A stretch of DNA of 64,000 bases from Halobium salinum (GCF_026586625.1 NZ_JAODIW010000008.1:1025793-1089792); one strand, 5' to 3'; shown: positions 9,048 to 18,649, counted from the stretch's first letter. Numbers and translations: made by a program. The notes: generated from the letters alone by a model not told the origin.

Positions 9048-9410
9048 ATGTCCAGCGAACACCTCTCGGCGGCCGAACGCCTCCGGTGGACGGCTGACGA
9101 CGCACCGCACCGCGACTGGTGGCTCGTCGCCGTCGCGCTGTTCGGCGTCGGCGACCTCCTCCTCACGCTCGTCGGCCTGCTCACCGGCTGGGCGGTCGAG
9201 GCCCACCCGCTCGTCGGCCGGCTGGTCGCGACCCACGGAGTGTGGGTGCTCGTCCCACTGAAGCTCGCCGTCATCGGCGTGTTCTACGGTCTCTACCGGG
9301 CCGCGCCGCGAGAGATTCGCGTCGGCGTCCCCCTCGGACTGGCACTGCTCGGCGGACTCGTCGTCGCCTGGAACGTGTACGTCCTGTTCGTCGCGAGCGG
9401 GCTGGCCTGA
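9048..9410 (+). CDS. Small four-helix membrane protein (DUF5658-like)
   Basis: 120 residues with a short polar N-terminus (about 24 residues) and four hydrophobic helices: near 26-46, 52-62, 64-82 and 90-117. The acidic DLLLTLVGL in the first helix and EAHPLVG loop resemble DUF5658 proteins, which have no known function. A GC-rich stretch with no gene precedes it. Confidence 0.65.
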   Translation: MSSEHLSAAERLRWTADDAPHRDWWLVAVALFGVGDLLLTLVGLLTGWAVEAHPLVGRLVATHGVWVLVPLKLAVIGVFYGLYRAAPREIRVGVPLGLALLGGLVVAWNVYVLFVASGLA

Positions 9411-9479
9411 GCGGGTCGTCCGGGGCGTTACCGGCTCCGCGGCCGACAGACCGAGGCGTTCCCCGGCCGACTTCGGCAC

Positions 9480-9983
9480 GTGAGCGAACCCGACGAGGAC
9501 GGCGACCGCGAGGGGAGGAACCGTGACGGTGACCGCGAGGACGGCGACGGCCCCGAGTACGACGTCGACTTCCGCGAGCACCCCGAGTCGTACGAGGTCG
9601 GCCGGGGCGAGGAGGGCGTCTTCAAAGTCGAGCCGTACAAGAGCGAACTCCTGCCCCTGTGGGGGTACGCAGACAGGGGGACGGCCGACGAAGCCGGCGA
9701 AGCCATCTACCGGCAGTTCCGCGAGTATCGCGACGCCGACGATTTCGTCGGGATGGATATGGCCCGCAAGTACCTCCAGATGGGGTACACCCGGGCGATG
9801 CGCTACGCCCGGTACCCCGGCGGGCAGAAGTACGAAGACGACGGGACCGAACGCGACCCCGAACACTGGGCCGACCACGACAAGCGTGAGGCGGCGCTCG
9901 TCTACGAGGCTTGGTGGGACCTAGTCGAGGCCGACGAGACGTACGTCGAGGCGCGCGACGAACACCGCGAGCGCCACGGGTGA
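9480..9983 (+). CDS. DUF4385 family protein
   Basis: 167 residues with a GTG start. After about 25 acidic residues comes the family core: YEVGRGEEGVFKVEPYKSE, then DDFVGMDMARKYLQMGYTR. DUF4385 is found in bacteria, archaea and viruses and has no established function. It is cytosolic and very acidic. The next gene is convergent, 33 bp away. Confidence 0.85.
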   Translation: MSEPDEDGDREGRNRDGDREDGDGPEYDVDFREHPESYEVGRGEEGVFKVEPYKSELLPLWGYADRGTADEAGEAIYRQFREYRDADDFVGMDMARKYLQMGYTRAMRYARYPGGQKYEDDGTERDPEHWADHDKREAALVYEAWWDLVEADETYVEARDEHRERHG

Positions 9984-10016
9984 GCGACGGTGGGGCGTGT
10001 GGAGGGTGACCGGAAC

Positions 10017-11630
10017 TCACGCCGCGTGTCCGAACACGTAGAGGAACATCGGCGTCGTCCTCGCGGCCGCGGGGCCGAAGAACTCGGTGACGGGGTCGTC
10101 GAAGAACGTCAGACCGGTGCCGCCCAGTCCGCGGTGGGCGTACGTCGCCAGGTAGAACCGGCCGCCGGCGATTGCGGCTTCCAGCTGTGCGACGCGGTAG
10201 CCGCGGTCGCCGAGGCGGTCGACGACCCGCTCCAGGTTCGCGAGGAAGTAGACGTTCGCCGCGGGCGTCCCGGCCCACTCCTGCCCGAGCGCGAGGTGAG
10301 CGGACTCCTCGCGGAGCTCGCCCTCGCGGAGCAGTTCGAGTTCGCCGTCCTCGACGTGGTACCGATAGGCACCGGACGGCAGGGACTCCACGTCGTGGAC
10401 GACGAGGTACGGCGTGACGAACGACAGCGCCGGGTCGTCGACGCCGCGTACGTCCATCGGGGCGCCGCGGGTCGCCCGGTCGAGAATCGTCGAGAACTTC
10501 CGGAAGGAGAGCGACTCGCGGTCGTACTCCCGACAGGAACGTCGGCGGCGGATGGCCCGCGGGAGCGGGGTTTTCGCCGCCGACGCGTGGTCGACCGGGT
10601 CGAGCGGGTAGCGGTCGCCAGCGACGGTTGGAGGACTGCAGCGGTCGCCGGCGTCGGCCCGACCCGACCCTCGCTCTCGCCACGTCGCGGCGGTCCCGCC
10701 CTCGTCGAGCACCCCTGCGTTCCAAGCCTCGTAAATCGATGGATAGTCGACCGGGTCCGGCGACAGCGGGAGCGTCTCGGGGTCGATTGGGTCGACAGCC
10801 GGCGGCTCCGGAGCGGGGCTCCCCTGCCCGACGGGGACGAGTTCGAGCGGCGCCTCCTCGGCCGGGTCGACGCCGAGCAGGTCGGCGACCGGGCCGTCCG
10901 CGAAGCCGGTGACCACCTCCGCCCGCAGGTCGAGACCGTGGGCCGTCGCGAGCAGGTTCGCGAGGAGCGTCCCCGAGTCCCAGAACGCGTGTCGGAACGT
11001 CCGCTCGCGGTACTTCCAGGCGTTCCGCCACCACGTCGAGGTCGTCACGAGGGTGACCGGGGCGTTCGCGACGGCCTCGTACCCGCCAGTCGCCTCGGCG
11101 AGCACCCCCCGGAAGTCGCCGTCGCGGAGGACGTCGAAGGCGTAGTTCGGCGGGTCGAAGCGGTAGACGCCGGCGGGAACGCCCGCGTCGTCGCCGCAGA
11201 CGAAGTAGCAGTCGACGTGGTACAGCTTCCCCGTGCAGGAGGCCGCGGCGAACAGGCGGTCGTAGCGCTCCCGGAGGCGCTCCCAGTCGGTCGACGCGCC
11301 TTCGGCACCGGCGTCCCGCGCATCGTCCCCCGAACGGGCCTCGACGATGCCAGTAGAGTAGTACGCGAGTTGCGAGAGGAGGTCCTCGTCGAGGCCGGGC
11401 CGGGGTTGTGCACAGCCGGCGAGCGGGTCGGCCGTCGGCTCCGCCACCGCGGCGAGGGCCGGCTGCTGGGTCGGTCGGATGGTGCCGGCCAGGTCGCGCG
11501 ACGGCAGCGACGTGTACCGCTCGAACGGCAGCGGCTTGTTCTCGAAGTCGAGGCTGAAGTCGCCCTCGCGAACCGACGCCGGCGAGTGTTTCGTGCGCTC
11601 GTGGTACTCGATGGCGGGGAGCCCGGACAT
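10017..11630 (-). CDS. Two-domain nitroreductase-like (SagB-type) protein
   Basis: 537 residues with two copies of a nitroreductase-type fold. The N-terminal half (residues about 1-290) ends around HAFWDSGTLLANLLATAHGL. The C-terminal half begins near IRRRRSCREYDRES, a typical FMN-contact Arg-Ser-x-Arg start, and ends FFDDPVTEFFG...MFLYVFG. SagB-type enzymes use FMN to oxidise azolines in peptide natural products; free-standing duplicates have unknown substrates. No cyclodehydratase or precursor peptide lies nearby. I start at MSGLPAIEYHERTKH, the conserved family beginning. Confidence 0.85.
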   Translation of the reverse strand: MSGLPAIEYHERTKHSPASVREGDFSLDFENKPLPFERYTSLPSRDLAGTIRPTQQPALAAVAEPTADPLAGCAQPRPGLDEDLLSQLAYYSTGIVEARSGDDARDAGAEGASTDWERLRERYDRLFAAASCTGKLYHVDCYFVCGDDAGVPAGVYRFDPPNYAFDVLRDGDFRGVLAEATGGYEAVANAPVTLVTTSTWWRNAWKYRERTFRHAFWDSGTLLANLLATAHGLDLRAEVVTGFADGPVADLLGVDPAEEAPLELVPVGQGSPAPEPPAVDPIDPETLPLSPDPVDYPSIYEAWNAGVLDEGGTAATWRERGSGRADAGDRCSPPTVAGDRYPLDPVDHASAAKTPLPRAIRRRRSCREYDRESLSFRKFSTILDRATRGAPMDVRGVDDPALSFVTPYLVVHDVESLPSGAYRYHVEDGELELLREGELREESAHLALGQEWAGTPAANVYFLANLERVVDRLGDRGYRVAQLEAAIAGGRFYLATYAHRGLGGTGLTFFDDPVTEFFGPAAARTTPMFLYVFGHAA

Positions 11631-11679
11631 GACCCCGAATCGCGTCGCTCGAGCCAAAAACGTCGCGGCGGCTCCCGTC

Positions 11680-12702
11680 TCAGTCCAGCCGCACGGGGTC
11701 GTCGGTCGGCTCGATTCGGACCCGCACCTCGTCGCCGACGGCGAACCCGTGGTCGAAGGCGACGAGCTTCGCGCCGAGTGCGTCACGTCCGGCGAACAGC
11801 GACAGTCCCACGAGGGGCTGGTCGCCGGCGGAGAGCGCCACGTCACCCCAGGTCACGTCGCGCCCGTGTGCGACGCCGACCTCGTGGCCGAGGAGGGAGA
11901 CGGGCCGGGGGTCGCCGGCGTCGCCCGCCACGACCCCCTCGACCTCCTCGACCGCACCGGCACCCGACAGGAGGCCGCCCGCCGAATAGTGAGCCAGCCC
12001 GCCGTCGAGCGCGCATCCGTCGTCGGCCGCAATTGCGGCGAAGGCGGCTGTGCCACTCGAACCAGCCGCGGGGTGGGCGGGCGCGTCGAGCACGGCGTGG
12101 GTGGCCCCCGTCTCGACGACCGTCCCCGTCCCGTCCCAGGTGACGGGTTCGACGGTGGCGTCGACCGCGAGCGGGAGCGACCCGGCCGCGCGGTACGGGT
12201 TTCGGTCGGGAGCGCGGAAGCCGAGGTGGACGTGGTTGTCGACCCACTGGCCGAAGAACCCCGAGCGCACCATCTCGCCGAGCGGGTCGCCGACGGCCAC
12301 CTCGTCGCCCGGTTCGACGCCGTTCGGGGCGTCGGGGTCGACGTGGAGGATGCGGGCGACGAGCCCGTCTTCGGGTTCCGAACCGCCGCCGACGCGAATC
12401 CCCGACGCCTCAACGTCGACGTCGACCAGGACGAGGTGGTCGTGGTCGACCGCGTAGGGCCGGTCGGGACAGCGGACCGTCCGGGTGTCGCGGACGACAC
12501 CCGCGACCGGCGAGACGCCGACGTTCGACTCGGGGTAGAGGTCGACCGCACAGCCGCGGTCGTGGGCCGGGTACGGGGAGTTGTACAGCGAGAACTTCCG
12601 ATAGCGGGCGACGGTGTCGCCCGGGAGGATGACGGAGAGCGCGTCGGAGCCGGCGGTCGACGGGGATGGGACCGGGTCGTCGCCGGCGGCCGGGTCGTCC
12701 AT
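11680..12702 (-). CDS. Haloarchaeal protein with an M23-peptidase-like core
   Basis: 340 residues. The middle resembles the M23/lysostaphin beta-fold: HDRGCAVDLYPES (an H and D pair) and WVDNHVHLGFRAP (an HxH motif) are the usual zinc ligands of that family. Haloarchaea have no peptidoglycan, so the fold may serve another role. There is no signal peptide. It lies 49 bp upstream of the nitroreductase gene on the same strand. Assignment rests on these motifs only. Confidence 0.6.
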   Translation of the reverse strand: MDDPAAGDDPVPSPSTAGSDALSVILPGDTVARYRKFSLYNSPYPAHDRGCAVDLYPESNVGVSPVAGVVRDTRTVRCPDRPYAVDHDHLVLVDVDVEASGIRVGGGSEPEDGLVARILHVDPDAPNGVEPGDEVAVGDPLGEMVRSGFFGQWVDNHVHLGFRAPDRNPYRAAGSLPLAVDATVEPVTWDGTGTVVETGATHAVLDAPAHPAAGSSGTAAFAAIAADDGCALDGGLAHYSAGGLLSGAGAVEEVEGVVAGDAGDPRPVSLLGHEVGVAHGRDVTWGDVALSAGDQPLVGLSLFAGRDALGAKLVAFDHGFAVGDEVRVRIEPTDDPVRLD

Positions 12703-12754
12703 ACCCCGCCTCGGAATCGGGCAGGCTTAGGTGCGTCGGCACGTTCTCGGGCCA

Positions 12755-13453
12755 ATGCGCGTCGTACGCGGTCGTGGCACCGACCCCGAAGACGACCGGG
12801 CGGTCACCGCCAGCCTCGTCGTCGACGCCGCCGAGACGGGCGAGCCCGCGCTCCGCGTCTGGGCGCCCCACCGGCAGGTCGCGTTCGGCCGGCGCGACGC
12901 CCGGGAGGCGAGGTTCGAGGCGGCGAAGCGGGCGGCTGGGGAACGCGGCTTCGTCCCACTCGAACGCAGCGTCGGCGGGCGGGCGGTAGCCTACACCGGT
13001 GAGACCACGCTCGCGTTCGCCCACGCCGTCCCTATCACCGACGAGCGTCGGGGAATCGACGACCGGTACGAATCGGCGACCGAGACGGTCCTCCGAGCCC
13101 TTCGCGGGATGGGCGTCGACGCCGAGCGGGGTGAACCCGCGGACTCGTTCTGCCCCGGCGACCACTCGATTCGGTCGACGACCCCGCCGGGCGGAAAGCT
13201 CGTCGGGGTCGCCCAACGCGTGCGACAGGGCGCGGCGCTCGTCGCGGGTTGTGTCCTGGTGGCCGACCGGGCGGCGCTCCAGGACGTCCTCGAGGCCGTG
13301 TACGGTGAACTCGGCGTCGACTTCGACCCCGAGTCGGTCGGGACCGTCGCGGATGCGGGCGGTCCGGGCGACCCCGGGGCGGTCCGGACGGCGCTCGAAG
13401 ACGCGTTCGTCGCTACGCGTGAGAAGACGGTCGAGTACGTCGACGGCGGCTGA
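12755..13453 (+). CDS. Lipoate/biotin protein ligase family protein
   Basis: 232 residues. Motifs of the LplA/BPL fold are visible: PLERSVGGRAVAYTGETTLA (the RRxGGG-like acyl-binding loop) and GGKLVGVAQRV (the catalytic-type Lys). It would activate and transfer lipoate, octanoate or a related acyl group to a carrier protein. I start at MRVVRGRGTDPED because the upstream in-frame Met leaves a short odd extension overlapping the promoter. Divergent from the M23-like gene. Confidence 0.82.
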   Translation: MRVVRGRGTDPEDDRAVTASLVVDAAETGEPALRVWAPHRQVAFGRRDAREARFEAAKRAAGERGFVPLERSVGGRAVAYTGETTLAFAHAVPITDERRGIDDRYESATETVLRALRGMGVDAERGEPADSFCPGDHSIRSTTPPGGKLVGVAQRVRQGAALVAGCVLVADRAALQDVLEAVYGELGVDFDPESVGTVADAGGPGDPGAVRTALEDAFVATREKTVEYVDGG

Positions 13454-13485
13454 GTCGGTCCGGACGGACGGTCGTCCGGGGTGGT

Positions 13486-14592
13486 CTACGCCTCGAACCC
13501 GTCCTCCCACCGGAACAGCCCGTTCCGCTGAATCACGTCGCCGTCGACCTCCATCCGGGTGCCCTCCTCGGTCATGTCCGTGATGAGGTCGACGTGGGTC
13601 GCGCTCCGGTTCCCCTCCTCTCCCTCCGGGAGACAGGCGTCGTAGGCGCGGCCGACCGCGAGGTGGACGGTGCCGCCCATCTTCTCGTCGAAGAGGATGT
13701 TGTCGGTGAAGCGGTCGACCCCGCGGTTCATCCCGACGCCGAGTTCGCCCAACCGGCGGGCGCCCGCGTCGGTGTCGAGTACCTCTGTCAGGGCGTCCTC
13801 GCCGGTCTCGGCGGCGTGGTCGACGACCTCGCCGTCCTCGAAGACGAGCCGGACACCCTGCACGCGCGTGCTCTGGATGGTCATCGGCACGTCGAAGAAC
13901 ACCTCGCCTTCGGTGTCCTCGGGGGCGGTGAACACCTCGCCGCTGGGGAGGTTGTGGGAGTCGTAGGCGACCGAGGCGGCGGAGTTCACCGCGGTCCGGT
14001 TCTCGACGGACATCGTGAGGTCGGTGTCGTCGCTCTCTTTCACCAGCCGGACCTCGCTGCCGTCGTCGAGCGCCTCCTTCAACTCCTGCATCTCGTCGGC
14101 GAGGGACTCCCAGTCGCGGAGGACGGCGTCGTAGACGAACTCCTGGTACTCCTCGAAGGCCATCCCGGCCTGCTGGGCGTGGGCGCGGGTCGGGTGGAGC
14201 GTGCTGACCCAGTCGGTGGCCATCCGAGCCTCGCGGACGGCCTCGCTGGACCGGGCGGCCGCCTGTCGGGTCTCGGCGGGCACGTCGGCCGTCGCGGTGG
14301 TGTTTCGGGAGCCGCCGAGAAAGAGCACCGAGTCGGCGTTCTCGTACAGCGCGAGTTCGTGGGCCGGCGACTCGCCGAAGTCGCCGTCGTGGGCGCGGAG
14401 GTACGCTCGGCCCATCTCCTCGGAGGCGTAGGTCGTGACGGTGTTGGCGCCGACTTCGCCGAGTTTTGCCGCGACCGCGACACCGAGGTCGTGGGCGCCC
14501 TCGCCGACGCTCACGACCACGTCGTCGCCGGCCTCGATGCGCGCACTCCAGTCGACGAGCACGTCGGCGTGCTCGCGAACGCGTGGGTCCAT
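13486..14592 (-). CDS. M29-family aminopeptidase
   Basis: 368 residues, the normal length of the thermophilic aminopeptidase (M29) family. Visible metal-site pieces: MAFEEYQEFVYDA, the segment NLPSGEVFTAPEDTEGEVFFD, then GMNRGVDRFTDNILFDEKMGGTVHLAVG and the final SATHVDLITDM. These enzymes cleave N-terminal residues of peptides with two divalent metals in the cytosol. Convergent with the lipoate-ligase-like gene. Confidence 0.92.
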   Translation of the reverse strand: MDPRVREHADVLVDWSARIEAGDDVVVSVGEGAHDLGVAVAAKLGEVGANTVTTYASEEMGRAYLRAHDGDFGESPAHELALYENADSVLFLGGSRNTTATADVPAETRQAAARSSEAVREARMATDWVSTLHPTRAHAQQAGMAFEEYQEFVYDAVLRDWESLADEMQELKEALDDGSEVRLVKESDDTDLTMSVENRTAVNSAASVAYDSHNLPSGEVFTAPEDTEGEVFFDVPMTIQSTRVQGVRLVFEDGEVVDHAAETGEDALTEVLDTDAGARRLGELGVGMNRGVDRFTDNILFDEKMGGTVHLAVGRAYDACLPEGEEGNRSATHVDLITDMTEEGTRMEVDGDVIQRNGLFRWEDGFEA

Positions 14593-14616
14593 GGGCGCGA
14601 TACCGCCGACACGAAC

Positions 14617-15537
14617 TTAAGCCTGGGTAGTTCCCGGCGACTCCGACCCGGGCGCCGTCGCCGACTCGGCGTCCGTCTCCGGTCGGGCCGGGTCGTCGGC
14701 GCCGGCGTCCCTTCCCAGGTCGACCCCGTCGACCGCGAGGACGACGAGGACGACGAGGAGCGCGCCGACGGCCTGCGTGGCGTACTCGACGGTCGGTGTC
14801 ACGCCCGCGAAGGCGGTCCGCGGCACCGGCGTCACCGTGGCGGCGTTGTTGACGACGGCGTGGAGCAGAATCAGGACGGGGAGCGCGCCGCCGACGCGGT
14901 TGCACAGCCAGGTGAAGACGACGGCGAGACAGACGACGACGGGGACGTAGAGGGCGAACGGACTACCCCAGTTGTACGCCCCGGGGAGGACAAACAGCGG
15001 CAGGTGCCAGAGCGCCCAGACGACGCCCACGACGAGACTCGCCGCGAGCGGGCCGACGGCGGACTGGAGGCGGGGCAGCAGATACCCCCGCCAGCCGAAC
15101 TCCTCCTGGCCGCCGCCGACGAGCGCCGTCACGACGATGCCGACGGCGATCAGGGGGAGTCGGGCGACGAGCGCCGACGGGTCGAGGGGGACGCCGCGTG
15201 CGACGAAGGCGACGGTGTGGACCGCCGCGATGACGAGCGGAACCGCGACGGCGACGAGGTACCACCGGGCGGGAACCCGAAACCGTAGGCGTCGGCGGGC
15301 CCACGAACGGACCGACCGGCCCTCCAGTCGGAGCCGAGCGACCGCGCCGACGGCCGGGCCGAACGCGCCGACGAACAGGGCGAGGGTGGTCGCCGGCCCG
15401 TCGCCGACGACGCGGTAGCCGACGAGCCAGACGGCCCACGAGAAGGCGAACGTGAGCGCGACGAACGATGCGACGGCGCGCCAGTCGGCGGACGGCGCGG
15501 GTTGTGCGGAGTCCGGGCGGGCGGTCGGGGACGACAT
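14617..15537 (-). CDS. CPBP intramembrane metalloprotease
   Basis: 306 residues with about eight hydrophobic segments. The ABI/CPBP motif is present: QEEFGWRGYLLPRL (EExxxR), then the histidines in VVWALWHLPLF and LLHAVVNNA. Family members are Rce1-like membrane proteases, some linked to bacteriocin immunity. The C-terminus is a polar tail of about 40 residues. It lies immediately upstream of the M29 gene on the same strand. Confidence 0.88.
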   Translation of the reverse strand: MSSPTARPDSAQPAPSADWRAVASFVALTFAFSWAVWLVGYRVVGDGPATTLALFVGAFGPAVGAVARLRLEGRSVRSWARRRLRFRVPARWYLVAVAVPLVIAAVHTVAFVARGVPLDPSALVARLPLIAVGIVVTALVGGGQEEFGWRGYLLPRLQSAVGPLAASLVVGVVWALWHLPLFVLPGAYNWGSPFALYVPVVVCLAVVFTWLCNRVGGALPVLILLHAVVNNAATVTPVPRTAFAGVTPTVEYATQAVGALLVVLVVLAVDGVDLGRDAGADDPARPETDAESATAPGSESPGTTQA

Positions 15538-15639
15538 GGTTCGACGGTGGCACCGGGGGACGTTGTAGCCGGAGCCACGGCTTCAGGGGATGAAGCGGTC
15601 CCCCCTGTTTAAGTACCGCAGACCGAGACACCCCGTGCA

Positions 15640-15981
15640 GTGAATGATGGGCACGACGTCGCGGCGCTCGCCGGCGCCATCGAGGACGACTGTTCGCGCA
15701 CGATTCTCGTCGTCACACAGGAGGAGGCGCTATCCGTGAGCGAGTTAGCCGACGCCTGTGGCGTCTCCGAGCCGACCGTCTACCGGCGCCTGGAGACGCT
15801 CCGCGAACAGGAGCTAATCGAGGAGCGGACCCGCATCGACGCCGAGGGCCACCATTACGGCATCTACGCCGCCACGGTGGACCGCATCGCCTTCGAACTC
15901 GCCGCCGAGGGCGTCGACGTGGAACTGGACCGGCAGACGGGGATGGCCGACCGATTCACCGACATCGTGCGGTCGTGGTAG
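15640..15981 (+). CDS. Winged-helix (ArsR-like) transcription regulator
   Basis: 113 residues with a GTG start. A helix-turn-helix lies at about residues 32-52 (VSELADACGVSEPTVYRRLE) followed by a wing (ERTRIDAEGHHYGIY). No metal-binding cysteines, so it is unlikely to sense metals. One base separates it from the next gene, so they form an operon. This pair, HTH plus small membrane protein, is common in haloarchaea. Confidence 0.85.
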   Translation: MNDGHDVAALAGAIEDDCSRTILVVTQEEALSVSELADACGVSEPTVYRRLETLREQELIEERTRIDAEGHHYGIYAATVDRIAFELAAEGVDVELDRQTGMADRFTDIVRSW

Positions 15982-15982
15982 C

Positions 15983-16291
15983 ATGGTCGGTCTCACACTC
16001 CAGTTCGAGGGGCTCTCGGCGCTGGAACTCGCCGTCGGCGCCTCCGAGGTGTTGAGCGTCCTCCTCGGACTCACCATCGCCTACATCGCCTACAGGGGGT
16101 ATCGACAGAACGGCGCCCGGCCGATGCTGTTCGTCAGCCTCGGGTTCGTCCTCGTGCTCGGCGTGCCGGCGCTCGTGGGCGGCACCTACCTCCTCGTCCC
16201 GGGCGTTCCGGAGGTGGCCGCCGGCGTGGTGACGCAAGTGTCGGAGGTGGCCGGACTGGTGAGCATCCTCTACGGGCTCCGAACCGACTGA
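15983..16291 (+). CDS. DUF7521-type small membrane protein
   Basis: 102 residues with three hydrophobic helices (about 12-33, 45-68 and 74-97). The arrangement EVLSVLLGLTIAYIAYRGYRQN, with a basic YRGYR turn after the first helix, matches the haloarchaeal DUF7521 proteins that follow an ArsR-like HTH gene. The pair may act as a membrane sensor and regulator, but this is inference. Confidence 0.75.
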   Translation: MVGLTLQFEGLSALELAVGASEVLSVLLGLTIAYIAYRGYRQNGARPMLFVSLGFVLVLGVPALVGGTYLLVPGVPEVAAGVVTQVSEVAGLVSILYGLRTD

Positions 16292-16325
16292 TTCGACGGA
16301 CCCCACCGACCCGGTCGGGGCCGAC

Positions 16326-16736
16326 TCAGTCCGACCCCTCGAACAGCGCCAGCACCTCACTCAGTTCCTCGCCGAAAGCGACGAGCGCGTCGCCGAGCGT
16401 GACGACCCCGACGTACTCGCCGGCGTCGTCGACGACGACCGCCTCGCGCGCGCCGGTCGCCTCGAACTCCGCGAGGAGGGCAGGGAGGTCGGCACCCTCC
16501 CGGAGCGTCACCGGGTTTTCCGGGAGGAGGTCGGCCACTGCCTGCGAGTCGAGCACCTCGCCTTCGACGTAAACCCGGCCCACGTCCGCCGCAGTAACGA
16601 GCCCCAGTGGCGTCCCCTCGTCGAGGACGACGACGCTGTCGACGCCCCGGTTTCGCATCGCGGCGGTCAGTTCGCCGACGGTCGTCTCCGGCCCGGCGGT
16701 CGGTACGTCGTCGCCCGCGAGGTCCCCCAGTCGCAT
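16326..16736 (-). CDS. Stand-alone CBS-domain pair protein
   Basis: 136 residues made of two CBS motifs: residues 1-60 (PETTVGELTAAMRNRGVDSV ... LGLVTAADVGR) and 66-125 (ENPVTLREGADLPALL ... YVGVVTLGDALV). CBS pairs bind adenosine nucleotides and regulate a partner. No partner gene is adjacent. Confidence 0.88.
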   Translation of the reverse strand: MRLGDLAGDDVPTAGPETTVGELTAAMRNRGVDSVVVLDEGTPLGLVTAADVGRVYVEGEVLDSQAVADLLPENPVTLREGADLPALLAEFEATGAREAVVVDDAGEYVGVVTLGDALVAFGEELSEVLALFEGSD

Positions 16737-17103
16737 GAGTGTCGAGACGACACGGACGGTCCTAAATCCACCTCCGGTGGGCGAAGGACGACGCGGGCCG
16801 ACGACCTGCCGAACAGCCGCCGGCGGCGACCCGCCGAACGACCGCTATCGACGACCGACCGGACGGCCGCCGCGGGTGGGGCTCCGGAAGGGGCCGGGCG
16901 GTCGAACCCGCCCCGGCGACGCAAGCACCGCAGGCCGGAGGCCGAGGAGCACAGCGAGCCGCGGCGGGTCGAGCGGCCGGGGGCTTCCGAAGGCAGTCGG
17001 ACGGATACATCGTGTTCTCGGGTCGCCACGACAGAAGTCTACCCGTACAACTACACCCAAGAGAACCGCAACCACTACGCCCCCGCGGCCGACAGCGACG
17101 AGC
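16737..17103. other. GC-rich intergenic region, no gene seen
   Basis: 367 bp between the divergent CBS and 6-phosphogluconate dehydrogenase genes. Open frames here have no protein-like composition. It presumably holds both promoters. Confidence 0.4.
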
Positions 17104-18009
17104 ATGCAACTGGGCGTCATCGGCCTCGGACGGATGGGACAGATCGTCGTACAGCGCACCCTCGACGCCGGCCACGACGTGGTCGCGTTCGACCTCTCCG
17201 CGGAGGCGACCGCGGCCGCCGAGGAGCGCGGCGCCGACAGCGCCGACTCCATCGCCGACCTCGTCGAGGCGCTCGACGACGAGAAGCGCATCTGGCTGAT
17301 GGTACCCGCCGGCGACGCCGTCGACGCGACGCTCGACGACCTCGAACCCCACCTCGACGCCGACGACGTCGTCGTCGACGGCGGAAACTCCCACTTCGAG
17401 GACTCGACGCGCCGGGCCGAGCGTCTGGACGCGGCGTACCTCGACTGCGGGACCTCGGGCGGCCCGGCCGGCGCCGAACACGGCTTCTCGCTGATGGTCG
17501 GCGGCCCCGAGTGGGCCTACGACGAGCTGACGCCGGTGTTCGACGCCGTCGCGACCGGGCCGGACGGCCACGACCGGATGGGGCCCGCGGGGTCGGGCCA
17601 CTACGTGAAGATGGTCCACAACGGCGTCGAGTACGCCCTGATGCAGGCCTACGGCGAGGGGTTCGAACTGCTCCACGAGGGCCGGTACGACCTCGACATG
17701 GAGTCGGTGGCTCGAACCTGGAACAACGGCGCCGTCATCCGGTCGTGGCTCCTCGAACTCTGTGAGGAGGCGTTCCGCGAGGAGGGGTCGAGCCTGGGGA
17801 CCGTCGCCGACGAGGTCCGCGGCGGGTCGACCGGAACGTGGACGGTCCAGGAGGCGCTCGAGCAGGAGGTGCCGGTGCCGCTCATCTACGCCGCGCTGGG
17901 CGAGCGCTTCGGCAGTCGGTCGCCGAAGGAGGGTCGGTTCTCGCGGCGGCTGGCGAACCGACTGCGATACGGGTTCGGACGACACGAGGTCGCGCGGCGG
18001 GAGGAGTAG
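17104..18009 (+). CDS. gnd: 6-phosphogluconate dehydrogenase (decarboxylating)
   Basis: 301 residues, the short archaeal/YqeC-type form. Rossmann motif GVIGLGRMGQ at residues 4-13, the substrate loop SGGPAGAEHGFSLMVGG, and the catalytic Lys in HYVKMVHNGVEYALMQAYGEG. It oxidises and decarboxylates 6-phosphogluconate to ribulose 5-phosphate in the oxidative pentose phosphate pathway, which haloarchaea use for ribose supply. I start at MQLGVIGLG; upstream in-frame sequence does not look like protein. Confidence 0.93.
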   Translation: MQLGVIGLGRMGQIVVQRTLDAGHDVVAFDLSAEATAAAEERGADSADSIADLVEALDDEKRIWLMVPAGDAVDATLDDLEPHLDADDVVVDGGNSHFEDSTRRAERLDAAYLDCGTSGGPAGAEHGFSLMVGGPEWAYDELTPVFDAVATGPDGHDRMGPAGSGHYVKMVHNGVEYALMQAYGEGFELLHEGRYDLDMESVARTWNNGAVIRSWLLELCEEAFREEGSSLGTVADEVRGGSTGTWTVQEALEQEVPVPLIYAALGERFGSRSPKEGRFSRRLANRLRYGFGRHEVARREE

Positions 18010-18076
18010 GCATCACGGCGGACGTAGAGGCGGAGACGGCGACACGATTATCCGTCGGTCGTCTGAACTGTCCGGC

Positions 18077-18649
18077 ATGGTCTCCGAACCGAACGGCAGA
18101 CGGCTCCTCCTGGTCCTCCTCGTCGGCGTCACCGTCGGCGCCGTGCTCGGTCCGTCCGTGAACGCTCTCCCCGGCTTCTCCGACCACACCGGGCCGTCGG
18201 AGATGCGAGTCACCTCCTTCGAACGCCTCGACGCCGGCTGCGAGGAGCAGGTCGGGAACGCCGTCCACAGCTCGACCGGTGGAGGCGGATACTCGCGGAC
18301 CGCCTTCATCCGAACGGCGGACACCGACGCGAACCTCTCGGTGCAGGTCCGGCGAACTTCGCCCGCCGGCGCGGACCTCAGCGTCTTCCACGTCGACGTC
18401 GACTCCCACCACGACGGCCCGGCGAACACGAGCTGTGAGACGGGCGTGGTGTACCGAGTCGCCCTCGAACCGCACGGCGGGAGCGACGAGGGGCTCGTCC
18501 CGGACGCGCACGGGACCGAAGTTCTGTGGTTCAACGATGGTGAGCTGGTCGGCTGCTCGGCCAGCCTCACGAGCCCGCTCGAATCGACGTGTGACGGGGT
18601 CGGCCGCGACGAACCGCGACGCGTCTGGGCGAACGGCACCGGCGGGTGA
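18077..18649 (+). CDS. Exported or membrane-anchored haloarchaeal protein of unknown function
   Basis: 190 residues. After MVSEPNGRR a hydrophobic segment (about residues 9-31) could be a signal anchor; the rest is acidic, with four cysteines (in DAGCEEQ, NTSCETG, VGCSASL and STCDGVG) that could form two disulfides outside the cell. No named family recognised. A promoter-length gap separates it from gnd. Confidence 0.65.
   Translation: MVSEPNGRRLLLVLLVGVTVGAVLGPSVNALPGFSDHTGPSEMRVTSFERLDAGCEEQVGNAVHSSTGGGGYSRTAFIRTADTDANLSVQVRRTSPAGADLSVFHVDVDSHHDGPANTSCETGVVYRVALEPHGGSDEGLVPDAHGTEVLWFNDGELVGCSASLTSPLESTCDGVGRDEPRRVWANGTGG

Noticed and set aside
8106-14905. Very long open frames on the opposite strand or other frames of genes (for example 8106-9878, 9990-12143, 12410-14905)
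   Set aside because: They cover recognisable genes in the correct frame, have Arg/Pro/Gly-rich composition from GC-rich DNA, and match no protein pattern.
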